A stretch of 64,000 nucleotides of DNA from Ipomoea triloba (Eukaryota > Streptophyta > Magnoliopsida > Solanales > Convolvulaceae). The position numbers and the translations under genes were made by a program. The notes beneath the pieces are model-generated. The model searched no databases, was not told where the DNA came from, and saw nothing but the letters and a program-made list of their open reading frames with translations. Where the stretch lies: the NCBI RefSeq assembly GCF_003576645.1, contig NC_044922.1:14177985-14241984 (forward strand), in the 5' to 3' direction. This document shows, one piece after another, positions 9,553-21,954 of this stretch (position 1 is its first letter; the number at the start of each line of letters is the position of its first letter).

Positions 9553-10330
9553 AGCTCGCGGACGAGACAGGGTAGAGAGATCATTTTAGGGCAAATTTTG
9601 GGAGACTATTTAAGGAAGCTTGATAGGATTTTTCATAAAAGAATTTTTAGAAATCATATTTTCATTCTTAGGTTTAGTTTTACATTTTCCATTGTGTATG
9701 AGGAGATGAAGATCAAAAGCTTGGATTGAAGATTACATTTTCATTTTACTAGGTGAATTCTATTTGAATCTTATCTCTATTTACATTTCTTGTTCTTAGA
9801 TTGAATTGGTTTATAATCTTGAATCTATGATTATGCTTAGCTAATTCTATCTAGGGATTGAGTTGTGTGAATCTATTCTTTCTTAGTGTGAGATCCTATT
9901 TCTTATTGTGAATTTGATTTATTTGATGCTGGAGATCTATTCTTGTCTATTGATTGTTGGTTTGATTAGATCTTGTGTAAATTTGGCCAATCTATTAAGA
10001 GATTGAGACCTTGACTCTATCATGGTATTGATTTGAGTTAAGTTGTAGCTTTTTGCAATCTTAGATCCTATGGAATTCCATGATTGGGAATAGTAGTAGG
10101 GGTGTGCAGAACCCAACCAAACCGAACAACCCGACCGACCCGACCACCGCCAAATCGTAATCCGTGGAGATCCGAACCCAAATGAGCTAAACCGAACCGA
10201 TGGGCGAGCTGTACGGTTTAAATGAATTCGGTTTGGGTGGCAGTAATGCCACCCGAACCCGTCCGAATATCCGATGTAGCACTAGGGTTCGCATTCAGCA
10301 CATATATACGACGTCGTATGAGCATAGTAT

Positions 10331-12947
10331 ATATATTGCGAAGATTCCAGATCTGCTCATTTGCGCAGTCGCACCTCTTCACTCTTGACTTAGAGAATTC
10401 TCTCGTTCTCTCGACCTCTCTCAATCTCTCTTCTCTGAGTTATCTCGACCTCTCTCTTTGTTCTCTCTTCTCTGAGTTCTTAGATTACTGTCTCCTCTCT
10501 CGTAGTCTCGTACTCTCGTTGTCTCTTCTACAGTTTTACAATTTGTAAGTTCTAAGAGAGTTAGAGAATCAGAGACTTTTAAGTCTCCGGTGGAAGCCCT
10601 AGTCCAGTAGTCCCTGAATCGGAGAGACGCAGAGACGGACAGACAGTGACCTGTGGACTCGGGAGGGTTGTAGTTTGCTTGCTAGAAATAGAAGGCCCTC
10701 TGTTCTCGGGGGATTATTGCTGAGAAACAAGGTAACCCCTAAACCCTAATTTATTTTCGTTATTCTCTGATTCTGTGTCCTGTGTTGTGACTCATGTGAA
10801 TCTGTTATAGTGTTGTGACCCTAATTTCAAGCTCTTTGATTTAGGGTTTTGAATTTTGATATTGATATACTCTGATTTTGTGAAATTATTCGCCTAATTT
10901 CTAGCAATCTAGTGTATTATTTTCCAGTATGGTGGAAGCCCGAAGCCCTATCCCCTATTCCCCTGATTAATGATTATGGATTTCTTTGTGTTATTGTTCT
11001 TACTGAATGTTTGAAATTGATTTAATATCTTCGATGCCTGAATGTCTGTTTTGGTGGAAGCCAAAGCCCCTAACTGGGATTAGTGGGATGTGAAATCCAT
11101 ATAAATGATGAGCATTATATTTGTTTAAAGTAAGACTGTGCTCTTACTATGCTTGAAATCTTGAATGTCTGATTCATGATTATGGATTTCTTTGTGTTAT
11201 TGTGCTTACTGAAAGTCTGAAATCCATTTAAAATCTTGAATGCCTGAAATCTGAATGTCTGTTTTGGTGGAAGCCTTAGCCCCTAACTGGGATTAGTGGG
11301 ATGTGAAATCCATATAAATGATGAGCATCAAAAAGTATTTGCATACTTTGCTTGAATGCCTGATTATGGATTTCTTTGTGTTTTGTAAATTGTAACTTGC
11401 AAGTGTGAAACTGTGCAAGTTGCCAAGTTTATGGATAGATGACCCTTAAATTGCTTTTGTTATTGTGGAATCTGCAATTCTGCATTTCTGCATACATGAT
11501 GAAATGTGCAATGTCTGAACTATGCTTAATTGTTTTTTAATGATGAAATGCTCTAGATTTTGAAATGAGATACCTAATACTTTCCTACTATATGTTATAG
11601 ATGGAAAGTGTTGGTGGGTCTGGAAGTCAACCTCCCTCTCAAACTGTGGAACATGATATGGGAGCAGAAGCTGTAGNATATATTGCGAAGATTCCAGATC
11701 TGCTCATTTGCGCAGTCGCACCTCTTCACTCTTGACTTAGAGAATTCTCTCGTTCTCTCGACCTCTCTCAATCTCTCTTCTCTGAGTTATCTCGACCTCT
11801 CTCTTTGTTCTCTCTTCTCTGAGTTCTTAGATTACTGTCTCCTCTCTCGTAGTCTCGTACTCTCGTTGTCTCTTCTACAGTTTTACAATTTGTAAGTTCT
11901 AAGAGAGTTAGAGAATCAGAGACTTTTAAGTCTCCGGTGGAAGCCCTAGTCCAGTAGTCCCTGAATCGGAGAGACGCAGAGACGGACAGACAGTGACCTG
12001 TGGACTCGGGAGGGTTGTAGTTTGCTTGCTAGAAATAGAAGGCCCTCTGTTCTCGGGGGATTATTGCTGAGAAACAAGGTAACCCCTAAACCCTAATTTA
12101 TTTTCGTTATTCTCTGATTCTGTGTCCTGTGTTGTGACTCATGTGAATCTGTTATAGTGTTGTGACCCTAATTTCAAGCTCTTTGATTTAGGGTTTTGAA
12201 TTTTGATATTGATATACTCTGATTTTGTGAAATTATTCGCCTAATTTCTAGCAATCTAGTGTATTATTTTCCAGTATGGTGGAAGCCCGAAGCCCTATCC
12301 CCTATTCCCCTGATTAATGATTATGGATTTCTTTGTGTTATTGTTCTTACTGAATGTTTGAAATTGATTTAATATCTTCGATGCCTGAATGTCTGTTTTG
12401 GTGGAAGCCAAAGCCCCTAACTGGGATTAGTGGGATGTGAAATCCATATAAATGATGAGCATTATATTTGTTTAAAGTAAGACTGTGCTCTTACTATGCT
12501 TGAAATCTTGAATGTCTGATTCATGATTATGGATTTCTTTGTGTTATTGTGCTTACTGAAAGTCTGAAATCCATTTAAAATCTTGAATGCCTGAAATCTG
12601 AATGTCTGTTTTGGTGGAAGCCTTAGCCCCTAACTGGGATTAGTGGGATGTGAAATCCATATAAATGATGAGCATCAAAAAGTATTTGCATACTTTGCTT
12701 GAATGCCTGATTATGGATTTCTTTGTGTTTTGTAAATTGTAACTTGCAAGTGTGAAACTGTGCAAGTTGCCAAGTTTATGGATAGATGACCCTTAAATTG
12801 CTTTTGTTATTGTGGAATCTGCAATTCTGCATTTCTGCATACATGATGAAATGTGCAATGTCTGAACTATGCTTAATTGTTTTTTAATGATGAAATGCTC
12901 TAGATTTTGAAATGAGATACCTAATACTTTCCTACTATATGTTATAG
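10331..12947 (+). other. hAT 5' region, assembled twice
   Basis: 10331-11669 and 11678-13016 are the same sequence, separated by an N at 11677. The region holds a CT-rich leader (10380-10540) and AT-rich non-coding DNA up to the transposase ATG (11601 in the first copy, 12948 in the second). A donor-like site in the leader (AAG-GTAACC, near 10730) and the TTATAG before the ATG suggest a 5' UTR intron. Confidence 0.7.
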
Positions 12948-14292
12948 ATGGAAAGTGTTGGTGGGTCTGGAAGTCAACCTCCCTCTCAAACTGTGGAACA
13001 TGATATGGGAGCAGAACAACCTCCCTCTCAAACTGTGGAACATGATATGGGAGCAGAAGCTGTAGAGAAAGATACATCTCAGCAGGATATGGGAGCAGAA
13101 GCTGTAGAGAAAGATACATCTCAGCAGCCTTTGCCTCCAGAAGCTGTAGAGAAAGATACATCTCAGCAGCCTTTGCCTCTATCTGTTCCTAAAAAAAGAA
13201 AAGAGGTTGAAACCAGATCTCCTGTTTGGGATCACTTTGAAAAACTCAAGAACAAAGATAACATTGTTGTCTCAGCAGTGTGCATATACTATAAAAAGTC
13301 TTACAAATCTGAGACCAAAAGACATGGGACTTCTTCTTTGAGAAATCACATTATGAGTTGCCTAAAAAATCCTCACTCTAAGGATACTAGGCAATCTCTA
13401 CTCACATTCTCTCCTGCCCCTAGTTCTGGTTTAACTGAGTCTGAAGGTGCAGAAGGGGTTTTAGGAACCTGGGTTTTTGATCAGGAGTTGATTAGGAGAG
13501 CTCTTTGTGAAATGATTATTGTTGATGACCTACCTTTTAGGTTTGTGGAGGGTCAAGGTTTTAGGAAATTTATTCTTGTTTGTTGTCCTATGTTCAAAAT
13601 TCCTTCTAGATAGACAGTAAGTAGGGATATTCTGAAAATTTATTCTGATGAGAGGGTTAATTTGAAGAATTTCTTTAGGACTAGCTGCCAAAGGGTTAGT
13701 ATCACTACTGATACTTGGACTTCTGTACAAAGAATCAACTACATGTGCATTACTGCACATTTCATAGATAATGAGTGGAAGCTACAGAAAAAAATAATTT
13801 CCTTTGTCCCTATTTCTTCACATAAGGGGGAATACATAGCTAAGGCACTGGAAAGTTGCCTACTAGAGTGGGGGTTGAAGTCAGTTTTTTCTGTCATAGT
13901 TGATAATGCTTCTAGCAATGATATTGCCATAGGGTTTTTAAAAAAGAAAATGCTGTCTTGGGGTTCTACTGCAGTAAGGTGTAAGTATTTGCATATGCGA
14001 TGCATTGCTCACATCCTTAATCTGGTTGTGCAAGATGGATTAAAGGAATCTGATGATTCTGTTAAGAAGGTAAGGGACTCTGTTAGGTATATGAGAAACT
14101 CTCCTGCTAGGCTCCAAAAATTTAGAGAGCTTGCTGACTTAATTGGGGTGGAAGCCAAAAACTCTTTGGTTCTTGATGTACCTACAAGGTGGAATTCCAC
14201 ATATTTGATGCTGTATACTGCTTTGCTGTATCAAAAGGTTTTTGAAGTGTATGAAGATCATGACCCTTCCTTCAAATCTGATTTGGGTGGGA
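12948..14292 (+). pseudogene. hAT transposase, N-terminal part (first assembled copy)
   Basis: The frame starts MESVGGSG and is open to a TAG at 13611-13613, then continues in the same frame to the N at 14293. Near residues 88-140 is a BED-type finger (VWDHFEK...AVCIYY...GTSSLRNHIMSC). The second metal-binding Cys of the expected C-x2-C is Tyr, so the finger looks broken. After the stop come the hAT core motifs TTDTWTS and VIVDNASSND (two catalytic Asp), CIAHILNLV and PTRWNSTY. The first 80 residues contain three 14-residue (42-bp) tandem duplications absent from the next copy, so they are probably assembly errors. Similar to plant RICESLEEPER-type proteins. Confidence 0.85.
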
Positions 14293-14293
14293 N

Positions 14294-16703
14294 TGGAACA
14301 TGATATGGGAGCAGAAGCTGTAGAGAAAGATACATCTCAGCAGCCTTTGCCTCTATCTGTTCCTAAAAAAAGAAAAGAGGTTGAAACCAGATCTCCTGTT
14401 TGGGATCACTTTGAAAAACTCAAGAACAAAGATAACATTGTTGTCTCAGCAGTGTGCATATACTATAAAAAGTCTTACAAATCTGAGACCAAAAGACATG
14501 GGACTTCTTCTTTGAGAAATCACATTATGAGTTGCCTAAAAAATCCTCACTCTAAGGATACTAGGCAATCTCTACTCACATTCTCTCCTGCCCCTAGTTC
14601 TGGTTTAACTGAGTCTGAAGGTGCAGAAGGGGTTTTAGGAACCTGGGTTTTTGATCAGGAGTTGATTAGGAGAGCTCTTTGTGAAATGATTATTGTTGAT
14701 GACCTACCTTTTAGGTTTGTGGAGGGTCAAGGTTTTAGGAAATTTATTCTTGTTTGTTGTCCTATGTTCAAAATTCCTTCTAGATAGACAGTAAGTAGGG
14801 ATATTCTGAAAATTTATTCTGATGAGAGGGTTAATTTGAAGAATTTCTTTAGGACTAGCTGCCAAAGGGTTAGTATCACTACTGATACTTGGACTTCTGT
14901 ACAAAGAATCAACTACATGTGCATTACTGCACATTTCATAGATAATGAGTGGAAGCTACAGAAAAAAATAATTTCCTTTGTCCCTATTTCTTCACATAAG
15001 GGGGAATACATAGCTAAGGCACTGGAAAGTTGCCTACTAGAGTGGGGGTTGAAGTCAGTTTTTTCTGTCATAGTTGATAATGCTTCTAGCAATGATATTG
15101 CCATAGGGTTTTTAAAAAAGAAAATGCTGTCTTGGGGTTCTACTGCAGTAAGGTGTAAGTATTTGCATATGCGATGCATTGCTCACATCCTTAATCTGGT
15201 TGTGCAAGATGGATTAAAGGAATCTGATGATTCTGTTAAGAAGGTAAGGGACTCTGTTAGGTATATGAGAAACTCTCCTGCTAGGCTCCAAAAATTTAGA
15301 GAGCTTGCTGACTTAATTGGGGTGGAAGCCAAAAACTCTTTGGTTCTTGATGTACCTACAAGGTGGAATTCCACATATTTGATGCTGTATACTGCTTTGC
15401 TGTATCAAAAGGTTTTTGAAGTGTATGAAGATCATGACCCTTCCTTCAAATCTGATTTGGGTGGGAATGTTCCTAATTTCTTGGACTTCAAATCTGATTT
15501 GGGTGGGAATGTTCCTAATTTCTTGGATTGGGAATCTGATTTGGGTGGGAATGTTCCTAATTTCTTGGATTGGGAGGCTGATTTGGGTGGGAATGTTCCT
15601 AATTTCTTGGATTGGGAGGCAGTAGAAGGGTTGGTGAAATTTCTGAAATCATTTTATGAAGCAGTAGAAGGGTTGGTGAAATTTCTGAAATCATTTTATG
15701 AAATGACTGTTAGGATATTGAAATTTCTGAAATCATTTTATGAAATGACTGTTAGGATATTTGGTTCTTTGTATGTAACTTCTAACACATTCTTCTCTGA
15801 AGTGTCTGATTTATCTTGCATACTTACTGGTCTGGTGGGAGCTGAATCTGATTCTGTTAAAGCAATGGGGATGAATATGAGGACAAGGTTTGATAAATAC
15901 TGGGGTGATCCAAACAAGATGAATTTTCTGATTTTTTATGGAAATATAATGGATCCTAGGGACAAAATTGAATACATGCCATATCAGTTTAATCAATTAT
16001 ATGGTGATGAAAATGACAAGTCCTTGTTTGAGAAGGTTATGAAAGACTTGAAGGAGTTGTATGCTGATTATGTGACAAGTTTCCCAGTCTAGTCTGATCC
16101 TGTTCCTGTTGAACAGTCTGTTCCCCCTACTGTTTTGTCTGATCCAGTTTCTGTTGGGAGACCCCAATCTTTGTTAAAATCCCAGTTAAAAAAACAAAGA
16201 TTGGAGAGTGGAGAATTAGGCAGAAAGAAAACTGAGTTGGAAGTTTATTTGAGTGAGGCAATTATAGAAGAGGATGGTGAATTTGACCTCTTGAAATGGT
16301 GGATTAATGCTGGAAGGTTCCCTGTGCTTTCTAAAATGGCTAGGGATATATTTGTTGTTCCCATTTCTACAGTTGCATCAGAATCAACATTTAGTACAAG
16401 TGGGAGAGTTCTTGATGCATTTAGGAGTTCTCTTACTCCTAAAATTGTGGAGGCACTTGTATGTGCACAAGATTGGCTTAGGTTGCACAATCAGCCTCTT
16501 TCGGTTGAAGAAAACATTGATGAGGTTGAGAAATTTGAAAAAGGTAATTATTCTTATAAGTTTTAACTTTAATTATAAGTTTGTTTATTTTTTAGTTAAT
16601 TAGTTTAAAGTCTAATGTTTATTTTTTTTCTTTGTGTGCAGAGTTTTGCATTGGAGTTGGTACTGGAGTTGGTTCTTCCCTGCCTACAATACCAGTAAAT
16701 TAA
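14294..16703 (+). pseudogene. hAT transposase, nearly full length (second assembled copy)
   Basis: It begins inside the N-terminal region just after the N and repeats the same protein, including the stop TAG (14785-14787) and the degenerate finger. It continues through 42-bp tandem repeats (15445-15762) to the C-terminal part. A second TAG is at 16090-16092. The dimerisation region follows: LLKWWINAGRFPVLSKMARD, then VASESTFSTSGRVLD with the third catalytic Glu, then QDWLR. A C-terminal intron is likely (donor 16544, acceptor ending 16641). Exon 2 (16642-16703) ends LPTIPVN. Two in-frame stops argue for an inactive copy. Confidence 0.85.
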
Positions 16704-17577
16704 ATTTCAATTCTCTGAAACTATTTCATATCTTTATTTGTTTACTGTTTTACTATTTTCTGCTTATGCTTGTGAGTTGTGCCTTGTGCTGTTTAAAACT
16801 AAATTGTGTATGTTTGAGTAATTGACTACTTGACTGCTTGACTGCCTGAGCATGGAACCATGGTGGCTGTGGCTCTACATAATGATGAGTTGAGTTGATG
16901 ACTCCCTGGCTGGAAAGTTTGCAGCCTCAGTGGCTAATAACTGCCCCAGGTTTGAGGAATCACACATTCACACTATCCACTGACCACTGGAAATTGGAAT
17001 GGTTGTAAGTATAATTGTATAAGGATGTTGTCTGGTATATCTCTCTGACTCTCTTCTCTGTTTTTTTTAAATGTTTAATAAGTAATAACTGCCCAGTGCA
17101 ATGATGATGCTTCCACCATACTCTGAAATATGGGATTTGTTGGATTGGGTTTGGTATGTTGCCATGAACTGTGGTCAATCCATAGGTCATTGGCAATTTC
17201 CCCCAATCCTTACATGATATGAAAAATAAGCAATCTGAGCACACTTTGTCCCAATCTTAACTTTCTGTTATTACTAATAATAATATACTTATTATATTGT
17301 AATATTGTATATACTATATATTTTGGCAAGTTTACTACATTTTTAAGTTTTCATCTTTTCTAACTTTGAATATAATTAGGAAGAGGATTAGGATTTAGGC
17401 AACTATTGGAGGTAATGGAGGATTGGAGGCTGGACTGCTGGAGGCTGGACTGCTGGAGGCTTGGAGGCTGGATCTGTGCTGCTGACCTGCTGTGGTTTAA
17501 ATGTTTAATTGCTCTTTGTGAATTGTGAATGACAGTTGTAATTTGAATTGTATTTTGGTGTAATTAAATTTTTGTGC
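16704..17577 (+). other. hAT 3' non-coding region (first assembled copy)
   Basis: No reading frame of note. It contains a short repeat of GGAGGCTGGACTGCT near 17424-17470 and AT-rich DNA. The N at 17578 ends it, and the same sequence is found again downstream to 19437. Confidence 0.7.
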
Positions 17578-17578
17578 N

Positions 17579-18564
17579 GTGAAATTTCTGAAATCATTTT
17601 ATGAAATGACTGTTAGGATATTTGGTTCTTTGTATGTAACTTCTAACACATTCTTCTCTGAAGTGTCTGATTTATCTTGCATACTTACTGGTCTGGTGGG
17701 AGCTGAATCTGATTCTGTTAAAGCAATGGGGATGAATATGAGGACAAGGTTTGATAAATACTGGGGTGATCCAAACAAGATGAATTTTCTGATTTTTTAT
17801 GGAAATATAATGGATCCTAGGGACAAAATTGAATACATGCCATATCAGTTTAATCAATTATATGGTGATGAAAATGACAAGTCCTTGTTTGAGAAGGTTA
17901 TGAAAGACTTGAAGGAGTTGTATGCTGATTATGTGACAAGTTTCCCAGTCTAGTCTGATCCTGTTCCTGTTGAACAGTCTGTTCCCCCTACTGTTTTGTC
18001 TGATCCAGTTTCTGTTGGGAGACCCCAATCTTTGTTAAAATCCCAGTTAAAAAAACAAAGATTGGAGAGTGGAGAATTAGGCAGAAAGAAAACTGAGTTG
18101 GAAGTTTATTTGAGTGAGGCAATTATAGAAGAGGATGGTGAATTTGACCTCTTGAAATGGTGGATTAATGCTGGAAGGTTCCCTGTGCTTTCTAAAATGG
18201 CTAGGGATATATTTGTTGTTCCCATTTCTACAGTTGCATCAGAATCAACATTTAGTACAAGTGGGAGAGTTCTTGATGCATTTAGGAGTTCTCTTACTCC
18301 TAAAATTGTGGAGGCACTTGTATGTGCACAAGATTGGCTTAGGTTGCACAATCAGCCTCTTTCGGTTGAAGAAAACATTGATGAGGTTGAGAAATTTGAA
18401 AAAGGTAATTATTCTTATAAGTTTTAACTTTAATTATAAGTTTGTTTATTTTTTAGTTAATTAGTTTAAAGTCTAATGTTTATTTTTTTTCTTTGTGTGC
18501 AGAGTTTTGCATTGGAGTTGGTACTGGAGTTGGTTCTTCCCTGCCTACAATACCAGTAAATTAA
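17579..18564 (+). pseudogene. hAT transposase C-terminal part (third assembled copy)
   Basis: 15720-17576 recurs as 17581-19437. The same TAG (17951-17953), WWINAGRF and VASESTFS motifs, intron (18405-18502) and terminal exon (18503-18564) are seen. Best read as one locus assembled twice. Confidence 0.8.
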
Positions 18565-19855
18565 ATTTCAATTCTCTGAAACTATTTCATATCTTTATTT
18601 GTTTACTGTTTTACTATTTTCTGCTTATGCTTGTGAGTTGTGCCTTGTGCTGTTTAAAACTAAATTGTGTATGTTTGAGTAATTGACTACTTGACTGCTT
18701 GACTGCCTGAGCATGGAACCATGGTGGCTGTGGCTCTACATAATGATGAGTTGAGTTGATGACTCCCTGGCTGGAAAGTTTGCAGCCTCAGTGGCTAATA
18801 ACTGCCCCAGGTTTGAGGAATCACACATTCACACTATCCACTGACCACTGGAAATTGGAATGGTTGTAAGTATAATTGTATAAGGATGTTGTCTGGTATA
18901 TCTCTCTGACTCTCTTCTCTGTTTTTTTTAAATGTTTAATAAGTAATAACTGCCCAGTGCAATGATGATGCTTCCACCATACTCTGAAATATGGGATTTG
19001 TTGGATTGGGTTTGGTATGTTGCCATGAACTGTGGTCAATCCATAGGTCATTGGCAATTTCCCCCAATCCTTACATGATATGAAAAATAAGCAATCTGAG
19101 CACACTTTGTCCCAATCTTAACTTTCTGTTATTACTAATAATAATATACTTATTATATTGTAATATTGTATATACTATATATTTTGGCAAGTTTACTACA
19201 TTTTTAAGTTTTCATCTTTTCTAACTTTGAATATAATTAGGAAGAGGATTAGGATTTAGGCAACTATTGGAGGTAATGGAGGATTGGAGGCTGGACTGCT
19301 GGAGGCTGGACTGCTGGAGGCTTGGAGGCTGGATCTGTGCTGCTGACCTGCTGTGGTTTAAATGTTTAATTGCTCTTTGTGAATTGTGAATGACAGTTGT
19401 AATTTGAATTGTATTTTGGTGTAATTAAATTTTTGTAGTTGTAATTTGAATTGTATTTTGGTGTAATTAAATTTTTGTGGTTGTAATTTGAATTGTATTT
19501 TGGTGTAATTAAATTTTTGTGCATGATTAAGGTTTTAGAGTCTTAGTCTCTTAGACATTTCACTATTTCAGTTTTCAGATGTAATTTTGTGTGTATTTTA
19601 GTTTTTTGAGGTTTGGTTGTTTGGAGTTTGGACTAAAACTCTAAAATTAATTTAGTTAGTTTTTGCATTAATTTTTTTTTATCAACCCGATTAAACCGAC
19701 GGTTAGTCGGATGTCGGTCGGAGATCAAAATCTCCAAAACCGATGGTTTTCATCATTTTTTAAACGGTTTGGGGTTACAAATCCAAAACCGATATCCGAT
19801 CGGTTGCAGCCTCCAACCACCCGAACCGTCCGAACCCGACTGTTGCACAGCCCTA
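18565..19855 (+). other. hAT 3' non-coding end with terminal inverted repeat
   Basis: Continues the 3' non-coding DNA. Three 42-bp tandem units lie at 19395-19520. The last ~170 bp is rich in CCGAACC-like motifs and ends in the inverted repeat TGCACAGCCCTA. Confidence 0.75.
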
Positions 19856-20467
19856 AATAGTAGGAAAGCGTGTAGCCTAGGTGTTTGATAAAATATCTCT
19901 TAAGGCTTTTGGTTGCCAAATGGTACTCCTAAGCCTAAGAAGCCCTAGTACACAAAGATGGAAAAGGACTAGGAAAACACACTCTTAAATAGCCAACACA
20001 ATTGGATCATTAGACCACTACTTAAGTCACACAATGAGGCAACATAGATAGCACAATCCATTCCCTTGTTTGTTATTACTTGTTACTTTGATTTTAGTTA
20101 TTTCTTGCACACTTACACTTCCTAAATTTCATTCACCCTCTCCAACAACCTCACACGTCTCATCACGCATTCATTCAATTAAAAGCTTAGCAATCTCTCG
20201 CATTGCCTCCTTCGAGACCGACACTCGGGGACGTGTCCTCGTTTTATCATTACCACATATATACACCTCACCGCAAGAAAATTACTATCTTCAATTATCC
20301 AAAAGAAAACATCACTAAAAAGATGTTGAACGAATTTGAAGGAAAATATATATCAATCTCGAAAAACAGGATAACTTGTTAAAAAATAAACCAAGACAAT
20401 ATTTTTGGGAAAAAATAATAATGGCCAATCATCGAGCTCATCTTTCAGTAGGTCATCATCATCGTCA

Positions 20468-20984
20468 TCATCATATCTCCCCCTAATGTCGTGAACCGAT
20501 CTTCATAAAGTATGTAGTCGGCGTATCTATTGATCCCCTTTTATGGGCTCTAGATGTTTAGACAGTAGACATATGTCTATAACCAATGTGTAGTTGATAG
20601 CCCCTAGAGATACACCATGGTGGTGATATAGTAAAATGGATTGCGCACTAAGAATAGAATCACAGATTTGGAAATGTTCGGTTTGGACCCATGTATTAGG
20701 TGTAAGGAGAAATAATGATATGCAGTGAGCCAGAGTTAAAGTATATCAGCAGCATGCAATACAACATTTTCCGAACAAGTAACTGGCAAACTGGACCTTT
20801 GAAATAATGGTCTACCAATCAATTATACTTGTTTACTATGTTGGGTGTGGACATTAGGTATATGATGCTCCACCTTAATGCCCAATGCAAAAAGAATGTA
20901 AGTCCTTGAATTTTTGTTTAAAATAAGTGCAACACACTAAACCTCCGGTTGAATATAAGAATAGTATAACCTAGAGGCAAGTTC
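20468..20984 (-). pseudogene. Copia integrase relic (second copy)
   Basis: Homologous to 8426-8943 in the same orientation, with the same ISPPW and RFTTLGGD remnants on the minus strand. Sequence outside this interval differs on both sides. Confidence 0.7.
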
Positions 20985-21540
20985 TTCTACTGATACTATT
21001 TAACCAAATGCTTCGGGGTGCGGCACGTACGGGACTAGTGCCCTTTACACTCACATTTGAAGCATACTTGCTACAAGCTAGAGTTGTGAGTGTATGAATG
21101 CGGCCGTCCTCGATGAGCTTGATTATTTGTTTGCCTATTCTATTTTCGGGGGTCGTGTTGCCTCTATTCTTGCCACCTTGCCCTTGACCCTACTATGACC
21201 TTTTCCTCAGTCCCTCTTGGCATTGCTCGACTGGGTAACATTTTGTGCTTCGACACCGGTGTAGAGCCAGCTAGGCGTGCATTATGGTTTAGCATTAATA
21301 GTTGGTTGTACTTTTCAGCTACCAAGAGGGTGGAAATCAGCCAATAATGTTTTGCATAATTCTTTATCAAGTACTACTATTGGAGTACAAGATTATTTGC
21401 ATGAAAAGTGGACAAGGTTTTTTTTCAATCAAGTCATCGTCTAAAATATCTTGCTTGCATAACTTGAGTTATAACACAATTTTGTGTAAAACTGAGTTAT
21501 AATTAGCCACTAACTTATAATCTTGAAATCTCAAGTTAAG
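20985..21540. other. unassigned, between two Copia remnants
   Basis: No coding region is recognised. The position, between gag and integrase remnants on the minus strand, suggests rearranged Copia DNA. Confidence 0.3.
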
Positions 21541-21830
21541 TTAGTCAAATTGTGCCTGAGGAAGGACCAGTGATATTTGCTGGTCAAAACGGCCCTTAAG
21601 GGATTTCCATAAAATATACGGGTCCTTTTCAGTGGGGTATTCATTTTTCAGGTCGTGGTTTAGATGGTGGCGTAAGAAAATTAGGGCTTTGGCTTTCTGA
21701 ACCGCATTGCTCGTGGACATCTCAACAATAGTGTTTTCAAGTTGCATAGATGTGAGATAAATCTCAACATGAAAAATCCATGTTAAGAAATTGCTCTCGT
21801 CCAATGCAAGCTCAGTAAATTCATGCATGG
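21541..21830 (-). pseudogene. Copia gag N-terminal relic
   Basis: The minus-strand frame has FTELALDESNFLTWIFHVEI, then LRHHLNHDLKNEY, DPYILWKSLKGRFDQQ and LPQAQFD, which is the N-terminal gag region of plant Copia elements (UBN2-type). The open frame extends upstream into the TATG/AT microsatellite (residues like IYIYIY), which is not genuine coding. The order gag (21.8 kb) to integrase (20.5 kb) on the minus strand fits one decayed element. Confidence 0.75.
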
Positions 21831-21860
21831 TGATAGCAACCATGATATGCATATACATAT

Positions 21861-21879
21861 GCATACATACATACGTACG

Positions 21880-21940
<61 letters not shown>
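21861..21940. repeat. microsatellite (ATAC)n then (AT)n
   Basis: About ten ATAC/GTAC units followed by about 19 AT units. Confidence 0.95.
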
Positions 21941-21944
<4 letters not shown>

Positions 21945-21954
21945 AGCACAAATG

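Larger units (their letters stand above)
10097..19855 (+). mobile_element. hAT transposon with 8-bp target duplication
   Basis: Terminal inverted repeats TAGGGGTGTGCA (10097) and TGCACAGCCCTA (ending 19855) differ at one position. Perfect target duplications AATAGTAG are at 10089-10096 and 19856-19863. Subterminal zones are rich in CCGAACC/GGTTCGG-type motifs, as expected for transposase-binding sites. The assembled 9.76 kb contains three large near-identical overlaps, each joined by a single N (11677, 14293, 17578). The true element is probably a little over 5 kb. It encodes a BED/hAT transposase with in-frame stops. It sits inside the solo LTR. Confidence 0.92.
9249..20293 (+). mobile_element. 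solo LTR (about 1.28 kb) split by the hAT insertion
   Basis: The LTR starts TGATAAGCTCCC at 9249 and ends CTATCTTCA at 20293, flanked by ATTAT at 9244-9248 and 20294-20298. Removing the hAT with one copy of its 8-bp duplication leaves 848 + 430 bp. A palindrome CATCCACGCGTGGATG (9537-9552), a TATA-like TATTTAAGG (about 9607) and the U5 motif CGAGACCGACACTCGGGGA (near 20212) place it in the same broad LTR group as 1-2103 and 36606-38100. No internal region remains, so it is a solo LTR. Confidence 0.7.

Noticed and set aside
10222..10548. 108-codon ORF at the hAT left end
   Set aside because: It covers the CT-rich leader and subterminal repeats; the Leu/Ser-rich product is a composition effect, and its copy at 11683 comes from the assembly duplication.
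13611..16092. Programmed readthrough of the two TAG codons in the hAT transposase
   Set aside because: No readthrough context or structure is evident, and the BED finger is also damaged; a dead copy is simpler.
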